The notes beneath the pieces were generated by a model. That model made no database searches and was not told where the DNA came from. It worked only from the letters and a program-made list of their open reading frames with translations. The translations under genes and the position numbers were made by a program. Positions 9,624 to 19,811 of a stretch of DNA of 33,448 bases are shown here, in pieces. Location: NCBI GenBank assembly GCA_025463555.1, contig JAODAS010000034.1:1-33448 (forward strand), read 5' to 3'. The stretch is from Schumannella sp. (GTDB lineage Bacteria; Actinomycetota; Actinomycetes; Actinomycetales; Microbacteriaceae). Every line of letters starts with the position of its first letter. The stretch's first letter is position 1.

Positions 9624-9684
9624 GCTGGGCGCCGGGCGCGGCCGCGCCGCGCGCCGCCCGCCCGCGCCGCGCGACACGCCCGGG

Positions 9685-9713
9685 TTGCAGCAAATGCGGC
9701 AGTGTGGCAAACT
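9685..9713 (+). promoter_or_regulatory. Candidate promoter of the S10 operon
   Basis: TTGCAG (9685-9690) matches the -35 consensus at four positions; a 17-base spacer is followed by CAAACT (9708-9713). Transcription from about 9720 would give a leader of roughly 250 nt before rpsJ. It is the best-spaced pair in the region, though the -10 is weak. Confidence 0.5.
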
Positions 9714-9728
9714 CTTCTAGTTCAACAC

Positions 9729-9943
9729 CCCGCGTACTTGCGTGCGCGGGTCACTGCCCAGGCAGTGCACAGCCCCCGGCGAAAGCCGGACGCGGCTGGG
9801 CCGCAGGCAGCAGAACACGTTTCACTCGAATCCCACCCGGACCGAACTCGTTTGCGCGAGTTCCAACGGCGTGCGGATTGACAGAAGAACAGCGGTGCGC
9901 GAACAGCAGTGTTGCGCGTGTGCTCTGCCCCAGCGACAGAGCA
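9729..9943 (+). promoter_or_regulatory. Structured rpsJ leader with tandem hairpins
   Basis: Three successive stem-loops follow the candidate promoter: a 9-bp stem (9729-9737 with 9742-9750, loop TTGC, one G-U pair), CACTGCC-CA-GGCAGTG (9752-9767), and CCGGC-GAAA-GCCGG with a GNRA loop (9776-9789). A fourth, TGCTCTG...CAGAGCA (9921-9943), ends ten bases before the purine-rich ribosome-binding site. In E. coli the S10 leader is the target of L4 autoregulation; an analogous role here is inference, and the structures do not obviously match the E. coli leader. Confidence 0.5.
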
Positions 9944-9968
9944 TGAGACGAAAGAGAAGAGAACGCAC

Positions 9969-10277
9969 ATGGCGGGACAGAAGATCCGCATCCGGCTCAA
10001 GTCGTACGACCACGCCGGTCTCGACGCCTCGGCGCGCAAGATCGTCGACACGGTGACCCGCGCGGGTGCGACCGTCGTCGGCCCGGTCCCGCTGCCCACC
10101 GAGAAGAACGTGGTCGTCGTGATCCGCAGTCCTCACAAGTACAAGGACAGCCGCGAGCAGTTCGAGAAGCGCACCCACAAACGACTCATCGACATCATCG
10201 ACCCGACGCCGAAGGCCGTCGACTCGCTCATGCGTCTCGACCTGCCCGCCGACGTCAACATCGAAATCAAGCTGTAG
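9969..10277 (+). CDS. rpsJ: 30S ribosomal protein S10
   Basis: 102 residues, the standard S10 length, starting [20 protein letters not shown] and ending VNIEIKL. It is a 30S head protein and, as NusE in complex with NusB, part of transcription antitermination complexes. The basic loop [20 protein letters not shown] and the [17 protein letters not shown] block are typical. The start is fixed by homology and by the purine-rich AGAGAAGAGA at 9953-9962; an upstream in-frame ATG at 9909 would add non-homologous residues. First gene of the superoperon, directly downstream of a structured leader. Confidence 0.98.
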   Translation: MAGQKIRIRLKSYDHAGLDASARKIVDTVTRAGATVVGPVPLPTEKNVVVVIRSPHKYKDSREQFEKRTHKRLIDIIDPTPKAVDSLMRLDLPADVNIEIKL

Positions 10278-10286
10278 GGCATCGCC

Positions 10287-10940
10287 ATGACTTCAACGAA
10301 GACCACCAAGGGTCTGCTGGGCACCAAGCTCGGCATGACGCAGGTCTGGGACGAGAACAACAAGCTCATCCCGGTGACCGTCGTGGAGATCACCCCGAAC
10401 GTCGTCACCCAGCTGCGCACCGAAGAGGTCGACGGCTACGTCGCGATCCAGATCGCGTACGGCCAGATCGACCCCCGCAAGGTGAACAAGCCGGCCTCCG
10501 GCCACTTCGACAAGGCCGGCGTGACGCCGCGCCGCCACCTCACCGAGGTGCGCACCGCCGACGCCGCCGAGTACACGCTCGGGCAAGAGCTCGCGGTCGA
10601 CATCTTCGAGGCAGGCCAGTACGTGGATGTCGTGGGCACCTCCAAGGGCAAAGGCTTCGCCGGCGTCATGAAGCGCCACAACTTCAAGGGCGTGTCGTCC
10701 AGCCACGGTTCGCACCGCAACCACCGCAAGCCCGGCTCGATCGGCGCCAGCTCGACCCCGAGCCGCGTCTTCAAGGGCATGCGCATGGCCGGTCGCATGG
10801 GTGGCGAGCGCGTCACCGTGCAGGGCCTCAAGGTGCACTCGGTCGACCTCGAGAAGAACATCATCCTGGTCAAGGGCGCCGTTCCCGGCGCTCGCGGCCG
10901 CATCGTCTTCGTCCGCAACGCGGTGAAGGGAGCCAAGTAA
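10287..10940 (+). CDS. rplC: 50S ribosomal protein L3
   Basis: 217 residues. L3 is an early 23S rRNA assembly protein whose central loop reaches the peptidyl-transferase centre. [15 protein letters not shown] near the N-terminus, then [19 protein letters not shown] and [35 protein letters not shown] (core [12 protein letters not shown]), are the L3 signatures, including the extended loop. It follows rpsJ by 9 bp with only a weak ribosome-binding site (GGG at 10278-10280), so translation probably relies partly on coupling. Confidence 0.98.
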   Translation: MTSTKTTKGLLGTKLGMTQVWDENNKLIPVTVVEITPNVVTQLRTEEVDGYVAIQIAYGQIDPRKVNKPASGHFDKAGVTPRRHLTEVRTADAAEYTLGQELAVDIFEAGQYVDVVGTSKGKGFAGVMKRHNFKGVSSSHGSHRNHRKPGSIGASSTPSRVFKGMRMAGRMGGERVTVQGLKVHSVDLEKNIILVKGAVPGARGRIVFVRNAVKGAK

Positions 10941-10942
10941 CC

Positions 10943-11692
10943 ATGGCCACGACACTCGACGTCGTCGACTCGAAAGGCAAGAAGACCGGTTCGGTCGACC
11001 TGCCCGGCGCGATCTTCGACGTGCAGACCAATGTCCCCCTCATCCACCAGGTCGTGACCGCGCAGCTCGCTGCCGCCCGCCAGGGCACTCACAAGACCAA
11101 GGGTCGCGGCGAGGTCTCCGGTTCCGGCAGCAAGCCTTTCAAGCAGAAGGGCACCGGCCGCGCCCGTCAGGGCTCCATCCGCATGCCGCAGCACCGCGGT
11201 GGCGGAATCGTCCACGGACCGGTGCCGCGCGACTACTCCGAGCGGACCCCCAAGAAGATGATCGCCGCAGCCCTGCTCGGCGTCCTCTCCGACCGGGCTC
11301 GCGGTGAGCGGTTGCATGTCATCGAGACGTTCGCCGTCGACGGTGCACCTTCGACCAAGGCCGCGGTGTCGGTCCTCGAGAACGTGGCGACCAGCAAGAA
11401 CGTGCTGATCGTCATCGAGCACGACGACGAGATCACGCTCAAGAGCGTGCGCAACCTCAAGAACGTGCACGTGCTGACGGTCGACCAGCTGAACGCCTAC
11501 GACGTCGTGGTCAGCGACGACGTCGTCTTCACCAAGGCCGCCTACGACTGGTTCGTCACCAAGAAGCAGGGCGCGACCCCCGCCGAGGCCAAGGCCGAGC
11601 CGAAGACCGAGGCCAAGGCCGAGCCGAAGACCGAGGCCAAGGCCGAGGCCAAGGCCGAGCCGAAGGCTGACAAGAAGGAGGCCGGCGAGTGA
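10943..11692 (+). CDS. rplD: 50S ribosomal protein L4 with C-terminal EAK repeat tail
   Basis: 249 residues against about 205-220 usually. The core (1-213) contains [28 protein letters not shown] (core [18 protein letters not shown]), the rRNA-binding loop, and [14 protein letters not shown] near the end. The remaining ~35 residues are a low-complexity tail made of EAKAEPKT twice and then shorter EAKA/EP units, encoded by a 24-bp tandem repeat from 11585. L4 is the S10-operon autorepressor in E. coli; whether it is here is unknown. AAGGGAG at 10926-10932, inside the end of rplC, serves the start. The TGA overlaps the rplW GTG. Confidence 0.97.
   Translation: MATTLDVVDSKGKKTGSVDLPGAIFDVQTNVPLIHQVVTAQLAAARQGTHKTKGRGEVSGSGSKPFKQKGTGRARQGSIRMPQHRGGGIVHGPVPRDYSERTPKKMIAAALLGVLSDRARGERLHVIETFAVDGAPSTKAAVSVLENVATSKNVLIVIEHDDEITLKSVRNLKNVHVLTVDQLNAYDVVVSDDVVFTKAAYDWFVTKKQGATPAEAKAEPKTEAKAEPKTEAKAEAKAEPKADKKEAGE
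11585..11670 (+). repeat. 24-bp tandem repeat in rplD encoding EAKAEPKT units
   Basis: Two exact 24-bp units (11585-11608 and 11609-11632) are followed by partial units, encoding the charged C-terminal tail of L4. In-frame copy-number change would alter only tail length. Confidence 0.8.
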
Positions 11693-11988
11693 GCGGCAAC
11701 AACAAGGACCCGCGCGACATCATCCTCAAGCCGGTCGTCAGCGAGAAGAGCTACGGCCTGATCGACGACGGCAAGTACACCTTCGAGGTCGACCCGCGCA
11801 GCAACAAGACCGAGATCAAGCTCGCGATCGAGAAGATCTTCAACGTCAAGGTCGCCTCGGTCAACACCCTCAACCGCACGGGCAAGCTGCGTCGCACGCG
11901 GTTCGGCATCGGCAAGCGCAAAGACACCAAGCGCGCCATCGTCACGCTCAAGTCCGTCTCGATCGACATCTTCACGGCTGTCGGCTAG
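11689..11988 (+). CDS. rplW: 50S ribosomal protein L23
   Basis: 99 residues. L23 lies at the polypeptide exit and docks trigger factor and [29 protein letters not shown] (core [13 protein letters not shown]) and [30 protein letters not shown] (core [18 protein letters not shown]) are diagnostic. The GTG start shares GTGA with the rplD stop; it gives the family N-terminus, and AAGGAG at 11675-11680 lies just upstream. Confidence 0.98.
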   Translation: MSGNNKDPRDIILKPVVSEKSYGLIDDGKYTFEVDPRSNKTEIKLAIEKIFNVKVASVNTLNRTGKLRRTRFGIGKRKDTKRAIVTLKSVSIDIFTAVG

Positions 11989-12005
11989 GGCTCAGGGAGA
12001 ACAAC

Positions 12006-12842
<837 letters not shown>

Positions 12843-12857
12843 GGGTAGAAGAAGCAG

Positions 12858-13139
12858 ATGCCTCGCAGTCTCAAAAAGGGTCCCTTCGTCGACGACCACC
12901 TGTTCCGCAAGGTGGCGACGCAAAACCTGGCCAACACCAAGAACGTGATCAAGACCTGGTCGCGTCGCTCGATGATCATCCCCGACATGCTCGGGCACAC
13001 GATCGCCGTGCACGACGGTCGCAAGCACATCCCGGTCTTCGTGACCGAGACCATGGTCGGTCACAAGCTGGGCGAGTTCGCCCCGACGCGCACCTTCCGT
13101 GGACACGAGAAGGACGACAAGAAGGGACGGCGTCGCTGA
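12858..13139 (+). CDS. rpsS: 30S ribosomal protein S19
   Basis: 93 residues. A 30S head protein that contacts S13 and the A-site finger. [49 protein letters not shown] (core [18 protein letters not shown]) and [16 protein letters not shown] are canonical. The stop overlaps the rplV start (TGATG). Confidence 0.99.
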   Translation: MPRSLKKGPFVDDHLFRKVATQNLANTKNVIKTWSRRSMIIPDMLGHTIAVHDGRKHIPVFVTETMVGHKLGEFAPTRTFRGHEKDDKKGRRR

Positions 13140-13537
13140 TGGTCGAGTCGATCGCGCGTGTGCGCCACATCCGTGTCACGCCCATGAAGGCGCGCCGCGT
13201 CGTGGATCTGATCCGCGGCAAGCAGGCCACCGAGGCGCTGGCCATCCTCAAGTTCGCGCCGCAGAGCGCCAGCGAGCCGGTGTACAAGCTGGTCGCCTCG
13301 GCGATGGCGAACGCCCGGGTCAAGGCCGACGCCTCGAACAGCTACCTCGACGAGCAGGACCTCTTCATCTCGAAGGCGTACGTCGACGAGGGAGCCACGC
13401 TCAAGCGCTTCCGCCCGCGTGCCCAGGGCCGCGCGTTCAAGATCCTCAAGCGCACCAGTCACATCACGGTCGTGCTCAGCACGCCCGACGAGCTGGCGGA
13501 TGCCGCAGCAGCCAAGTCCAAAAAGGCAGGTAAGTAA
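13139..13537 (+). CDS. rplV: 50S ribosomal protein L22
   Basis: 132 residues. L22 spans domains of 23S rRNA, and its beta-hairpin lines the exit tunnel, the site of macrolide-resistance changes. The N-terminus [23 protein letters not shown] and the hairpin region [35 protein letters not shown] (core [14 protein letters not shown]) are typical. A short [10 protein letters not shown] tail ends it. Start overlaps the rpsS stop; the rpsC ATG follows its TAA directly. Confidence 0.98.
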   Translation: MVESIARVRHIRVTPMKARRVVDLIRGKQATEALAILKFAPQSASEPVYKLVASAMANARVKADASNSYLDEQDLFISKAYVDEGATLKRFRPRAQGRAFKILKRTSHITVVLSTPDELADAAAAKSKKAGK

Positions 13538-14299
13538 ATGGGCCAGAAGGTCAACCCGTACGGCTTCCGCCTCGGGATCACCACCGACCACGTGTCGCGC
13601 TGGTTCTCCGACTCGACGAAGCCCGGTCAGCGCTACTCGGACTACGTGACCGAGGACATTAAGATCCGCAACTCGCTGAAGACGAGCCTCGACCGTGCCG
13701 GCGTCGCCCGCATCGAGATCGAGCGCACCCGTGATCGCGTGCGTGTGGACATCCACACCGCGCGCCCCGGAATCGTCATCGGACGCCGCGGCGCGGAGGC
13801 CGAGCGCATCCGCTCCGACCTCGAGAAGCTGACGGGCAAGCAGATCCAGCTCAACATCCTCGAGGTGAAGAACCCCGAGGCCGAGGCTCAGCTGGTCGCT
13901 CAGGGCATCGCCGAGCAGCTCAGTGCACGTGTGGCGTTCCGCCGCGCGATGCGCAAGGGCCTGCAGGGTGCTCAGCGCGCCGGAGCGAAGGGCGTCCGCA
14001 TCCAGGTGTCCGGCCGTCTCGGCGGCGCCGAGATGAGCCGCTCCGAGTTCTATCGCGAGGGCCGGGTTCCGCTGCACACGTTGCGCGCGAACATCGACTA
14101 CGGCTTCTACGAGGCCCGCACCACCTTCGGCCGCATCGGCGTGAAGGTCTGGATCTACAAGGGCGACATCACCAACAAAGAGCTGGCGCGCGAGCAGGCT
14201 TCGCAGAAGTCGACCCGCCCCGAGCGTCGTGACGACCGTGGCCCCCGTGGCCGCGGACCCCGTGATGGCGCTCCCGTCGCCGCAGGAGCTGAGAGCTAG
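13538..14299 (+). CDS. rpsC: 30S ribosomal protein S3
   Basis: 253 residues. S3 forms part of the mRNA entry tunnel and helicase. [14 protein letters not shown] at the start, the type II KH domain with [15 protein letters not shown] (GxxG loop GRRG), and the C-terminal domain [31 protein letters not shown] (core [12 protein letters not shown]). A basic Arg/Gly-rich tail ([18 protein letters not shown]) extends the protein by about 30 residues, a feature seen in other actinobacterial S3 proteins. Confidence 0.98.
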   Translation: MGQKVNPYGFRLGITTDHVSRWFSDSTKPGQRYSDYVTEDIKIRNSLKTSLDRAGVARIEIERTRDRVRVDIHTARPGIVIGRRGAEAERIRSDLEKLTGKQIQLNILEVKNPEAEAQLVAQGIAEQLSARVAFRRAMRKGLQGAQRAGAKGVRIQVSGRLGGAEMSRSEFYREGRVPLHTLRANIDYGFYEARTTFGRIGVKVWIYKGDITNKELAREQASQKSTRPERRDDRGPRGRGPRDGAPVAAGAES

Positions 14300-14301
14300 A
14301 C

Positions 14302-14720
<419 letters not shown>

Positions 14721-14721
<1 letters not shown>

Positions 14722-15053
14722 TGGCCGTCGGATCCAAGGAGCTCGCACCTGTCGAGCTCGACACCTTCGAAGACGACCGTCTGGTCGACGAACTGAAGAA
14801 GGCCAAGGAGGAGCTGTTCAACCTGCGCTTCCAGTCGGCCACCGGTCAGCTCGAGAGCCACGGCCGCCTGCGCGCCGTCAAGCGCGACATCGCCCGCATC
14901 TACACGGTCATCCGTGAGCGCGAGCTGGGCATCCGTGCCACGCCTGTCGTGTCCGAAGCGCCCGCCAAGGCCCCTAAGAAGGCTGCGGCACCCAAGAAGT
15001 CGGAGGCTGCTGACGCTGCCGCCGAGACCGAGACCGCCGAGGAGGCCAAGTAA
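14721..15053 (+). CDS. rpmC: 50S ribosomal protein L29 with long C-terminal tail
   Basis: 110 residues, against 60-75 in most bacteria. The core (about 10-75) has [20 protein letters not shown] and the conserved [16 protein letters not shown] helix. The last ~35 residues are an Ala/Lys then Ala/Glu low-complexity tail ([20 protein letters not shown]). L29 sits beside the exit tunnel near L23, so the tail would project at the nascent-chain side; that placement is inference. The ATG overlaps the rplP stop and its own TAA overlaps the rpsQ ATG. Confidence 0.96.
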
Positions 15054-15376
15054 TGGCGAAGGCAACCGAGCCCGCCGCTCCGACGGGGCACGAAGGCGCC
15101 GCCCACGACGTTCGCGACGCAAGCGCCCGTGGATACCGCAAGGTGCGCCGTGGGTACGTCACGAGCGACAAGATGGACAAGACCATCGTCGTCGAGGTCG
15201 AAGACCGCGTGAAGCACCCGCTGTACGGCAAGGTCATCCGCCGCACCTCCAAGGTGAAGGCCCACGACGAGCAGAACAGCGCCGGCATCGGCGACCTGGT
15301 GCTCATCAACGAGACCCGCCCGCTCTCGGCAACGAAGCGCTGGCGTCTCGTCGAGATCGTAGAGAAGGCGAAGTAG
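15053..15376 (+). CDS. rpsQ: 30S ribosomal protein S17
   Basis: 107 residues, some 20 longer than E. coli S17 because of an N-terminal segment ([20 protein letters not shown]). The OB-fold core begins at [34 protein letters not shown] (core [19 protein letters not shown]) and ends [22 protein letters not shown], both conserved. It binds 16S rRNA early in 30S assembly. The start overlaps the rpmC stop. Confidence 0.98.
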   Translation: MAKATEPAAPTGHEGAAHDVRDASARGYRKVRRGYVTSDKMDKTIVVEVEDRVKHPLYGKVIRRTSKVKAHDEQNSAGIGDLVLINETRPLSATKRWRLVEIVEKAK

Positions 15377-15379
15377 CTC

Positions 15380-15748
15380 ATGCTGCAGCAAGAATCCCGC
15401 GTCAAGGTCGCGGACAACACGGGCGCCAAAGAGCTGCTCACCATCCGCGTGCTCGGCGGCTCCGGCCGTCGTTACGCGCGGCTCGGTGACGTCATCGTGG
15501 CGACCGTCAAGGACGCGATCCCCGGCGGCAACGTCAAGAAGGGCGACGTCGTCAAGGCGGTCATCGTCCGCACCAAGAAGGAGTCCCGTCGCGCCGACGG
15601 CTCGTACATCAAGTTCGACGAGAACGCCGCCGTCATCCTGAAGCCGGATGGGGACCCCCGCGGTACCCGCATCTTCGGACCGGTCGGCCGCGAGCTTCGT
15701 GACAAGAAGTTCATGAAGATCATCTCGCTCGCCCCGGAGGTCATTTAG
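15380..15748 (+). CDS. rplN: 50S ribosomal protein L14
   Basis: 122 residues, the exact usual length. Starts [34 protein letters not shown] and [28 protein letters not shown] (core [16 protein letters not shown]) are canonical. It forms an intersubunit bridge with 16S rRNA helix 14. First gene of the segment equivalent to the E. coli spc operon; no promoter is visible in the three-base gap after rpsQ, so it is read through from upstream. Confidence 0.99.
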   Translation: MLQQESRVKVADNTGAKELLTIRVLGGSGRRYARLGDVIVATVKDAIPGGNVKKGDVVKAVIVRTKKESRRADGSYIKFDENAAVILKPDGDPRGTRIFGPVGRELRDKKFMKIISLAPEVI

Positions 15749-15750
15749 TC

Positions 15751-16110
15751 ATGGCGAACATCAAGAAGGGTGACCTGGTCCAGGTCATCAGCGGGCCGAC
15801 CCAGGCGCGCGGCGGCGACCGCGGCAAGCAGGGCAAGGTCCTCGAGATCCTGTCCGGCAAGGACAAGATCCTCGTCGAGGGCATCAACTACGTGACCAAG
15901 CACATCAAGGTCGGCCAGACCCAGCGCGGCACGAAGACCGGTGGCGTCGAGCAGCATGAGGCGCCCATCCACATCTCGAACGTCCAGCTCGTCGACCCGA
16001 AGACCAAGAAGCCGACCCGCGTCGGATTCAAAGAAGAGGTCGTCGAGAAGAACGGCGTCAAGAAGACCGTGCGCGTGCGTTACGCGAAGAAGTCCGGAGA
16101 GAAGTTCTGA
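15751..16110 (+). CDS. rplX: 50S ribosomal protein L24
   Basis: 119 residues. A 50S assembly initiator with an N-terminal KOW motif: [30 protein letters not shown] (core [13 protein letters not shown]), then [12 protein letters not shown] and the [24 protein letters not shown] block. GGAGG at 15736-15740 lies in the end of rplN. The TGA overlaps the rplE ATG. Confidence 0.98.
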   Translation: MANIKKGDLVQVISGPTQARGGDRGKQGKVLEILSGKDKILVEGINYVTKHIKVGQTQRGTKTGGVEQHEAPIHISNVQLVDPKTKKPTRVGFKEEVVEKNGVKKTVRVRYAKKSGEKF

Positions 16111-16703
16111 TGGCTACCGCAACTGCCGCGCAGGCAGGCAAAACCCTGCCGCGCCTGAAGCAGAAGTACCGTACCGAGATCACCAAGACCCTGACCGAGG
16201 AGTTCAAGTTCACGAACCCCCACCAGGTTCCGGGTCTCGTGAAGATCGTCGTGAATACCGGTGTCGGCGAGGCCGCCCGCGACTCCAAGGTGATCGACGG
16301 GGCCGTCAAGGACCTCACCCTGATCACCGGCCAGAAGCCGCAGGTCACCAAGGCCCGCAAGTCGATCGCCCAGTTCAAGCTGCGTGAGGGCATGCCGATC
16401 GGCGCGCACGTCACGCTGCGGGGCGACCGCGCATGGGAGTTCCTCGACCGGCTGCTGTCGCTCGCGCTCCCGCGCATCCGCGACTTCCGTGGCCTCAGCC
16501 CGAAGCAGTTCGACGGCAACGGCAACTACACCTTCGGTCTCGCAGAGCAGAGCGTGTTCCACGAGATCGACCAGGACCAGATCGACCGCGTCCGCGGCTT
16601 CGACATCACTGTCGTCACCACGGCGAAGAACGACGACGAGGGGCGAGCGCTGCTGCGCGAGCTCGGGTTCCCGTTCCAGTCCACCGAGAAGGCTGCCTCC
16701 TAG
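16110..16703 (+). CDS. rplE: 50S ribosomal protein L5
   Basis: 197 residues. L5 binds 5S rRNA and contacts P-site tRNA. Core motifs: [25 protein letters not shown] (core [16 protein letters not shown]), [48 protein letters not shown] (core [17 protein letters not shown]) and [23 protein letters not shown] 20-residue N-terminal extension precedes the conserved part. The usual next gene, rpsN, is absent; a hairpin spans the stop codon. Confidence 0.99.
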   Translation: MATATAAQAGKTLPRLKQKYRTEITKTLTEEFKFTNPHQVPGLVKIVVNTGVGEAARDSKVIDGAVKDLTLITGQKPQVTKARKSIAQFKLREGMPIGAHVTLRGDRAWEFLDRLLSLALPRIRDFRGLSPKQFDGNGNYTFGLAEQSVFHEIDQDQIDRVRGFDITVVTTAKNDDEGRALLRELGFPFQSTEKAAS

Positions 16704-16751
16704 GCAGCTCAATCAAACAGGTCCGTAGGGGGTGAACCCCGTACGGAAACC
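16692..16751 (+). promoter_or_regulatory. Two hairpins in the rplE-rpsH gap
   Basis: GCTGCCT-CCT-AGGCAGC (16692-16708) includes the rplE stop codon. It is followed by CCGTA-G-GGGG-TGAA-CCCC-G-TACGG (16723-16746), nine pairs with one G-G mismatch, extended by GGT/ACC at 16720-16722 and 16749-16751. No T-run follows. The 72-bp gap is unusually long for this operon and occupies the place of rpsN. In E. coli S8 represses from a site just upstream, near the rplX-rplE junction; a similar function here is only a possibility. Confidence 0.55.
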
Positions 16752-16775
16752 GTCTGAATAAAGGAAACCAATCAC

Positions 16776-17174
16776 ATGACGATGACAGACCCGGTAGCTG
16801 ACATGCTCACCCGTCTGCGCAACGCGAACCGTGCCTACCACGACACGGTCTCGATGCCCAACAGCAAGCTCAAGACCCACATCGCCGAGATCCTCCAGAA
16901 AGAGGGTTACATCGCGGGATGGAAGGTCGAGGAGGCTCGCGTCGGCAGCACGCTGACCATCGACCTCAAGTACGGCCCGAACCGCGAGCGGTCGATCGCC
17001 GGCATCAAGCGCGTCTCGAAGCCCGGACTGCGCGTGTACGCGAAGTCCACCGAGATCCCGCACGTGCTCGGCGGTCTGGGTGTCGCCATCCTGTCCACCT
17101 CGTCCGGTCTGCTGACCGACCGTGGAGCGAACAAGAAGGGCGTGGGTGGGGAAGTCCTCGCCTACGTGTGGTGA
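16776..17174 (+). CDS. rpsH: 30S ribosomal protein S8
   Basis: 132 residues. A central 16S rRNA-binding protein needed for 30S platform assembly. [23 protein letters not shown] opens it; the C-terminal signature [26 protein letters not shown] (core [16 protein letters not shown]) carries the conserved loop. AAAGGAAA at 16759-16766 precedes the ATG. It follows rplE after a structured 72-bp gap instead of rpsN. Confidence 0.99.
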   Translation: MTMTDPVADMLTRLRNANRAYHDTVSMPNSKLKTHIAEILQKEGYIAGWKVEEARVGSTLTIDLKYGPNRERSIAGIKRVSKPGLRVYAKSTEIPHVLGGLGVAILSTSSGLLTDRGANKKGVGGEVLAYVW

Positions 17175-17180
17175 CCTGAG

Positions 17181-17717
17181 ATGTCACGTATCGGACGCAT
17201 GCCCATCACCGTGCCCGGCGCGGTCACCGTCACCATCGACGGACAGAAGGTCGCGGTGAAGGGCCCGAAGGGCGAGCTGTCGCTCGTCGTCAAGGCCCCG
17301 ATCGAAGCGAAGCTCGAAGACGGCCAGGTCATCGTGACCCGACCGGATGACGAGCGCGCATCGCGCTCGCTTCATGGCCTGAGCCGCACGCTCATCGCCA
17401 ACCTGATCATCGGCGTCACCGAGGGCTACGAGAAGAGCCTCGAGGTCGTCGGAACCGGTTACCGTGTCGCGTCGAAGGGTTCGGGCGTCGAGTTCGCGCT
17501 CGGCTACTCGCACTCGATCACCGTCGAACCGCCCGCCGGCATCTCATTCGAGGTCGAGGGCACCAACAAGCTGACCGTCAAAGGCATCGACAAGCAAGCC
17601 GTCGGTGAGGTCGCAGCGAACATCCGCAAGCTCCGCAAGCCCGAGCCCTACAAGGGCAAGGGCGTGCGGTACGCCGGCGAGGTCGTTCGCCGCAAGGCCG
17701 GAAAGAGTGGTAAGTAA
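17181..17717 (+). CDS. rplF: 50S ribosomal protein L6
   Basis: 178 residues, the standard two-fold repeat architecture. [32 protein letters not shown] (core [10 protein letters not shown]) and the C-terminal [25 protein letters not shown] (core [13 protein letters not shown]) are family signatures. L6 sits near the factor-binding region by L7/L12. Its TAA overlaps the rplR start. Confidence 0.99.
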   Translation: MSRIGRMPITVPGAVTVTIDGQKVAVKGPKGELSLVVKAPIEAKLEDGQVIVTRPDDERASRSLHGLSRTLIANLIIGVTEGYEKSLEVVGTGYRVASKGSGVEFALGYSHSITVEPPAGISFEVEGTNKLTVKGIDKQAVGEVAANIRKLRKPEPYKGKGVRYAGEVVRRKAGKSGK

Positions 17718-18076
17718 TGGCTACCGTGAGCAAGAGCGCACAGCGCGACCGTCGTCACGCCCGGCTCCGCAAGCGCATCGCCGGCACGCCGGAGCGCCCG
17801 CGCCTCGTCGTCACCCGCTCGTCCCGGCACGTCTTCGTGCAGGTCGTCGACGACAGCAAGGGCCACACCGTGGCCTCTGCCTCGACGCTCGAGGACGACA
17901 TGCGCACCTTCAAGGGTGACAAGACCGCCAAGGCCAAGAAGGTCGGCGAGCTGATCGCCGAGCGCGCCAAGAAGGCCGGAGTCGGCGCCGTCGTCTTCGA
18001 CCGCGGAGGCAACCGGTTCGCCGGACGTGTCGCCGCGATCGCCGAAGGCGCCCGCGAGGGAGGGCTCGACCTGTGA
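17717..18076 (+). CDS. rplR: 50S ribosomal protein L18
   Basis: 119 residues. A 5S rRNA-binding protein. [35 protein letters not shown] (core [16 protein letters not shown]) and the C-terminal [28 protein letters not shown] (core [18 protein letters not shown]) are conserved. Coupled to rplF by TAATG and to rpsE by GTGA. Confidence 0.99.
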   Translation: MATVSKSAQRDRRHARLRKRIAGTPERPRLVVTRSSRHVFVQVVDDSKGHTVASASTLEDDMRTFKGDKTAKAKKVGELIAERAKKAGVGAVVFDRGGNRFAGRVAAIAEGAREGGLDL

Positions 18077-18840
18077 GTGACGCAACAGCAGATAACAAGG
18101 AGCAGGACGTGACGTCCGAAGAGACCACCGAAGCTGCAGCCGAGACGGTGACGACCCCCGAGGTCGCCGAGGTGCCCGAGGGCACCGTCGTCGAGACCGC
18201 AGCCGGTACCGCACAGAACGGCAACGAGCGCGAGGCCCGTCGTGGCAGCCGCGAGCGCAGCCCGCGCAACGATCGCGGGGGTGCCAGGGGCAGCCGCGAG
18301 GACAGCCAGTTCCTCGAGCGCGTCGTCACCATCAACCGCGTGAGCAAGGTCGTCAAGGGCGGCCGTCGCTTCAGCTTCACGGCGCTCGTCGTCGTGGGTG
18401 ACGGCAACGGCATGGTCGGCGTCGGCTACGGCAAGGCACGTGAGGTGCCGCTGGCGATCTCGAAGGGCGTCGAAGAGGCGAAGAAGAACTTCTTCCGCGT
18501 CCCGCGCTCGCAGAAGACGATCCCGCACCCGGTGCAGGGCGAGGCCGCTGCCGGCGTCGTGCTGCTTCGTCCGGCCGCTGCCGGTACCGGCGTCATCGCC
18601 GGTGGCCCGGTCCGCGCCGTGCTCGAGTGCGCCGGCATCCACGACGTGCTCAGCAAGTCGCTCGGTTCGTCGAACACGATCAACATCGTCCACGCGACGG
18701 TTGCGGCACTCAAGCAGCTCGAAGAGCCGCGCGCCGTCGCCGCCCGCCGCGGCCTCGAGTTCGAGGACGTCGCACCGGAGCGCCTCATCCGCGCCGAGGC
18801 CGACGACCGCGCCGCGGCAACCGCGAAGGCAGGTGCCTGA
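18073..18840 (+). CDS. rpsE: 30S ribosomal protein S5 with N-terminal acidic/RG extension
   Basis: 255 residues, against about 165 in E. coli. The first ~75 residues are low-complexity: Thr/Glu/Ala-rich and then Arg/Gly/Ser-rich ([20 protein letters not shown]). The S5 core runs from [21 protein letters not shown] through [25 protein letters not shown] to [21 protein letters not shown] (core [12 protein letters not shown]). S5 acts in decoding fidelity and mRNA entry. I chose the GTG overlapping the rplR stop, served by GAGGGAGGG at 18055-18063. A second in-frame GTG at 18109 has AAGGAG at 18097-18102 and would shorten the protein by 12 residues. Confidence 0.97.
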   Translation: MSDATADNKEQDVTSEETTEAAAETVTTPEVAEVPEGTVVETAAGTAQNGNEREARRGSRERSPRNDRGGARGSREDSQFLERVVTINRVSKVVKGGRRFSFTALVVVGDGNGMVGVGYGKAREVPLAISKGVEEAKKNFFRVPRSQKTIPHPVQGEAAAGVVLLRPAAAGTGVIAGGPVRAVLECAGIHDVLSKSLGSSNTINIVHATVAALKQLEEPRAVAARRGLEFEDVAPERLIRAEADDRAAATAKAGA

Positions 18841-19025
18841 TGGCCGCCCGTCTCAAGGTGACCCAGATCAAGTCCAAGATCAGCGAGAAGCAGAACCAGC
18901 GGGACACGCTGCGCAGCCTCGGACTGAAGCGCATCGGCGACGTCGTCGTGCGTGAGGACAACAAGCAGAACCGCGGCTACGTGAACACGGTCGCGCACCT
19001 CGTCAAGGTCGAGGAGATTGACTGA
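18840..19025 (+). CDS. rpmD: 50S ribosomal protein L30
   Basis: 61 residues, normal size. [32 protein letters not shown] (core [16 protein letters not shown]) is the family signature, followed by [22 protein letters not shown]. Both ends overlap its neighbours (TGATG at the start and at the end), so it is translationally coupled to rpsE and rplO. Confidence 0.98.
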   Translation: MAARLKVTQIKSKISEKQNQRDTLRSLGLKRIGDVVVREDNKQNRGYVNTVAHLVKVEEID

Positions 19026-19801
19026 TGGCCGATAACGATAAGACCAGCGAAGACAAGAAGCCCGCCGCCAAGAAGCCGGCGGCCGCCAAGGCTGCCGCGC
19101 CGAAGGCTGCGGCTGAGAAGAAGCCCGCTGCTGCGAAGGCTGCTGCCCCCAAGGCCGCTGCCGAGAAGAAGCCCGCGGCTGAGAAGCCCAAGGCCACGGC
19201 CGCCGCCGCGCCCAAGGCTTCGGCCGCGAAGGCTCCGGCGTCGACGGGATCGAAGGCCGAGTCGAGCGCGAAGGCGACGACCGCTGCCAAGGCGACCCCG
19301 GCATCCGGCGCCTCGTCGCCGAAGGCGAGCAAGAAGCAGAGTGAAGCCTCGAAGGAATCGCGTCCGCAGATCCTCAAGGCGCACCACCTGCGCCCCGCCG
19401 CCGGCGCCAAGAAGGCCAAGACCCGCGTCGGACGCGGTGAAGGCTCGAAGGGCAAGACGGCCGGCCGTGGAACCAAGGGCACGAAGGCGCGCTACCAGGT
19501 GCGCGTCGGGCTCGAGGGTGGAAACCTGAACTCGGTGATGCGTGCGCCCAAGCTGCGCGGCTTCAAGAACCCGTTCCGGGTCGAGTACCAGGTCGTCAAC
19601 CTCGAGAAGCTGGCCGAGCTCTACCCGAAGGGCGGCGATGTCAGCATCGCCGATCTCGTGGCCAAGGGCGCCGTTCGCAAGAACGAGAAGGTCAAGGTTC
19701 TCGGGTCGGGTGACATTGCAGTTAAGCTGAACGTTGCCGTCGATAAGGTCTCCAGCTCTGCTGAGCAGAAGATCGTCGCCGCCGGCGGTTCCATCAAGTA
19801 G
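19025..19801 (+). CDS. rplO: 50S ribosomal protein L15 with a histone-like N-terminal extension
   Basis: 258 residues, against about 145 usually. The L15 core starts near residue 113 ([34 protein letters not shown], core [20 protein letters not shown]) and is complete to GGSIK. The preceding ~112 residues are Ala/Lys/Pro-rich, with a 16-residue unit ([16 protein letters not shown]) repeated twice, resembling the C-terminal tails of histone H1-like bacterial proteins. The ATG overlapping the rpmD stop is the only start compatible with coupling; no internal ATG precedes the core. The tail's function is unknown; RNA or DNA binding would fit its charge. Confidence 0.95.
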   Translation: MADNDKTSEDKKPAAKKPAAAKAAAPKAAAEKKPAAAKAAAPKAAAEKKPAAEKPKATAAAAPKASAAKAPASTGSKAESSAKATTAAKATPASGASSPKASKKQSEASKESRPQILKAHHLRPAAGAKKAKTRVGRGEGSKGKTAGRGTKGTKARYQVRVGLEGGNLNSVMRAPKLRGFKNPFRVEYQVVNLEKLAELYPKGGDVSIADLVAKGAVRKNEKVKVLGSGDIAVKLNVAVDKVSSSAEQKIVAAGGSIK

Positions 19802-19811
19802 CCATCGGGTA

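Larger units (their letters stand above)
9557..9968 (+). other. 411-bp non-coding region: repeat A copy 3, rpsJ promoter and structured leader
   Basis: No gene is supported here. From left to right it holds repeat family A copy 3, a GC-rich stretch containing the palindrome GGCGCGGCCGCGCC, a sigma70-like promoter around 9685-9713, a series of perfect hairpins between 9729 and 9789, a hairpin at 9921-9943, and the ribosome-binding site of rpsJ. Confidence 0.7.

Noticed and set aside
19073-19210. Repeats in the rplO 5' region considered as a CRISPR-like array
   Set aside because: The units are in-frame coding repeats with no spacers of constant length; they encode a Lys/Ala tail.
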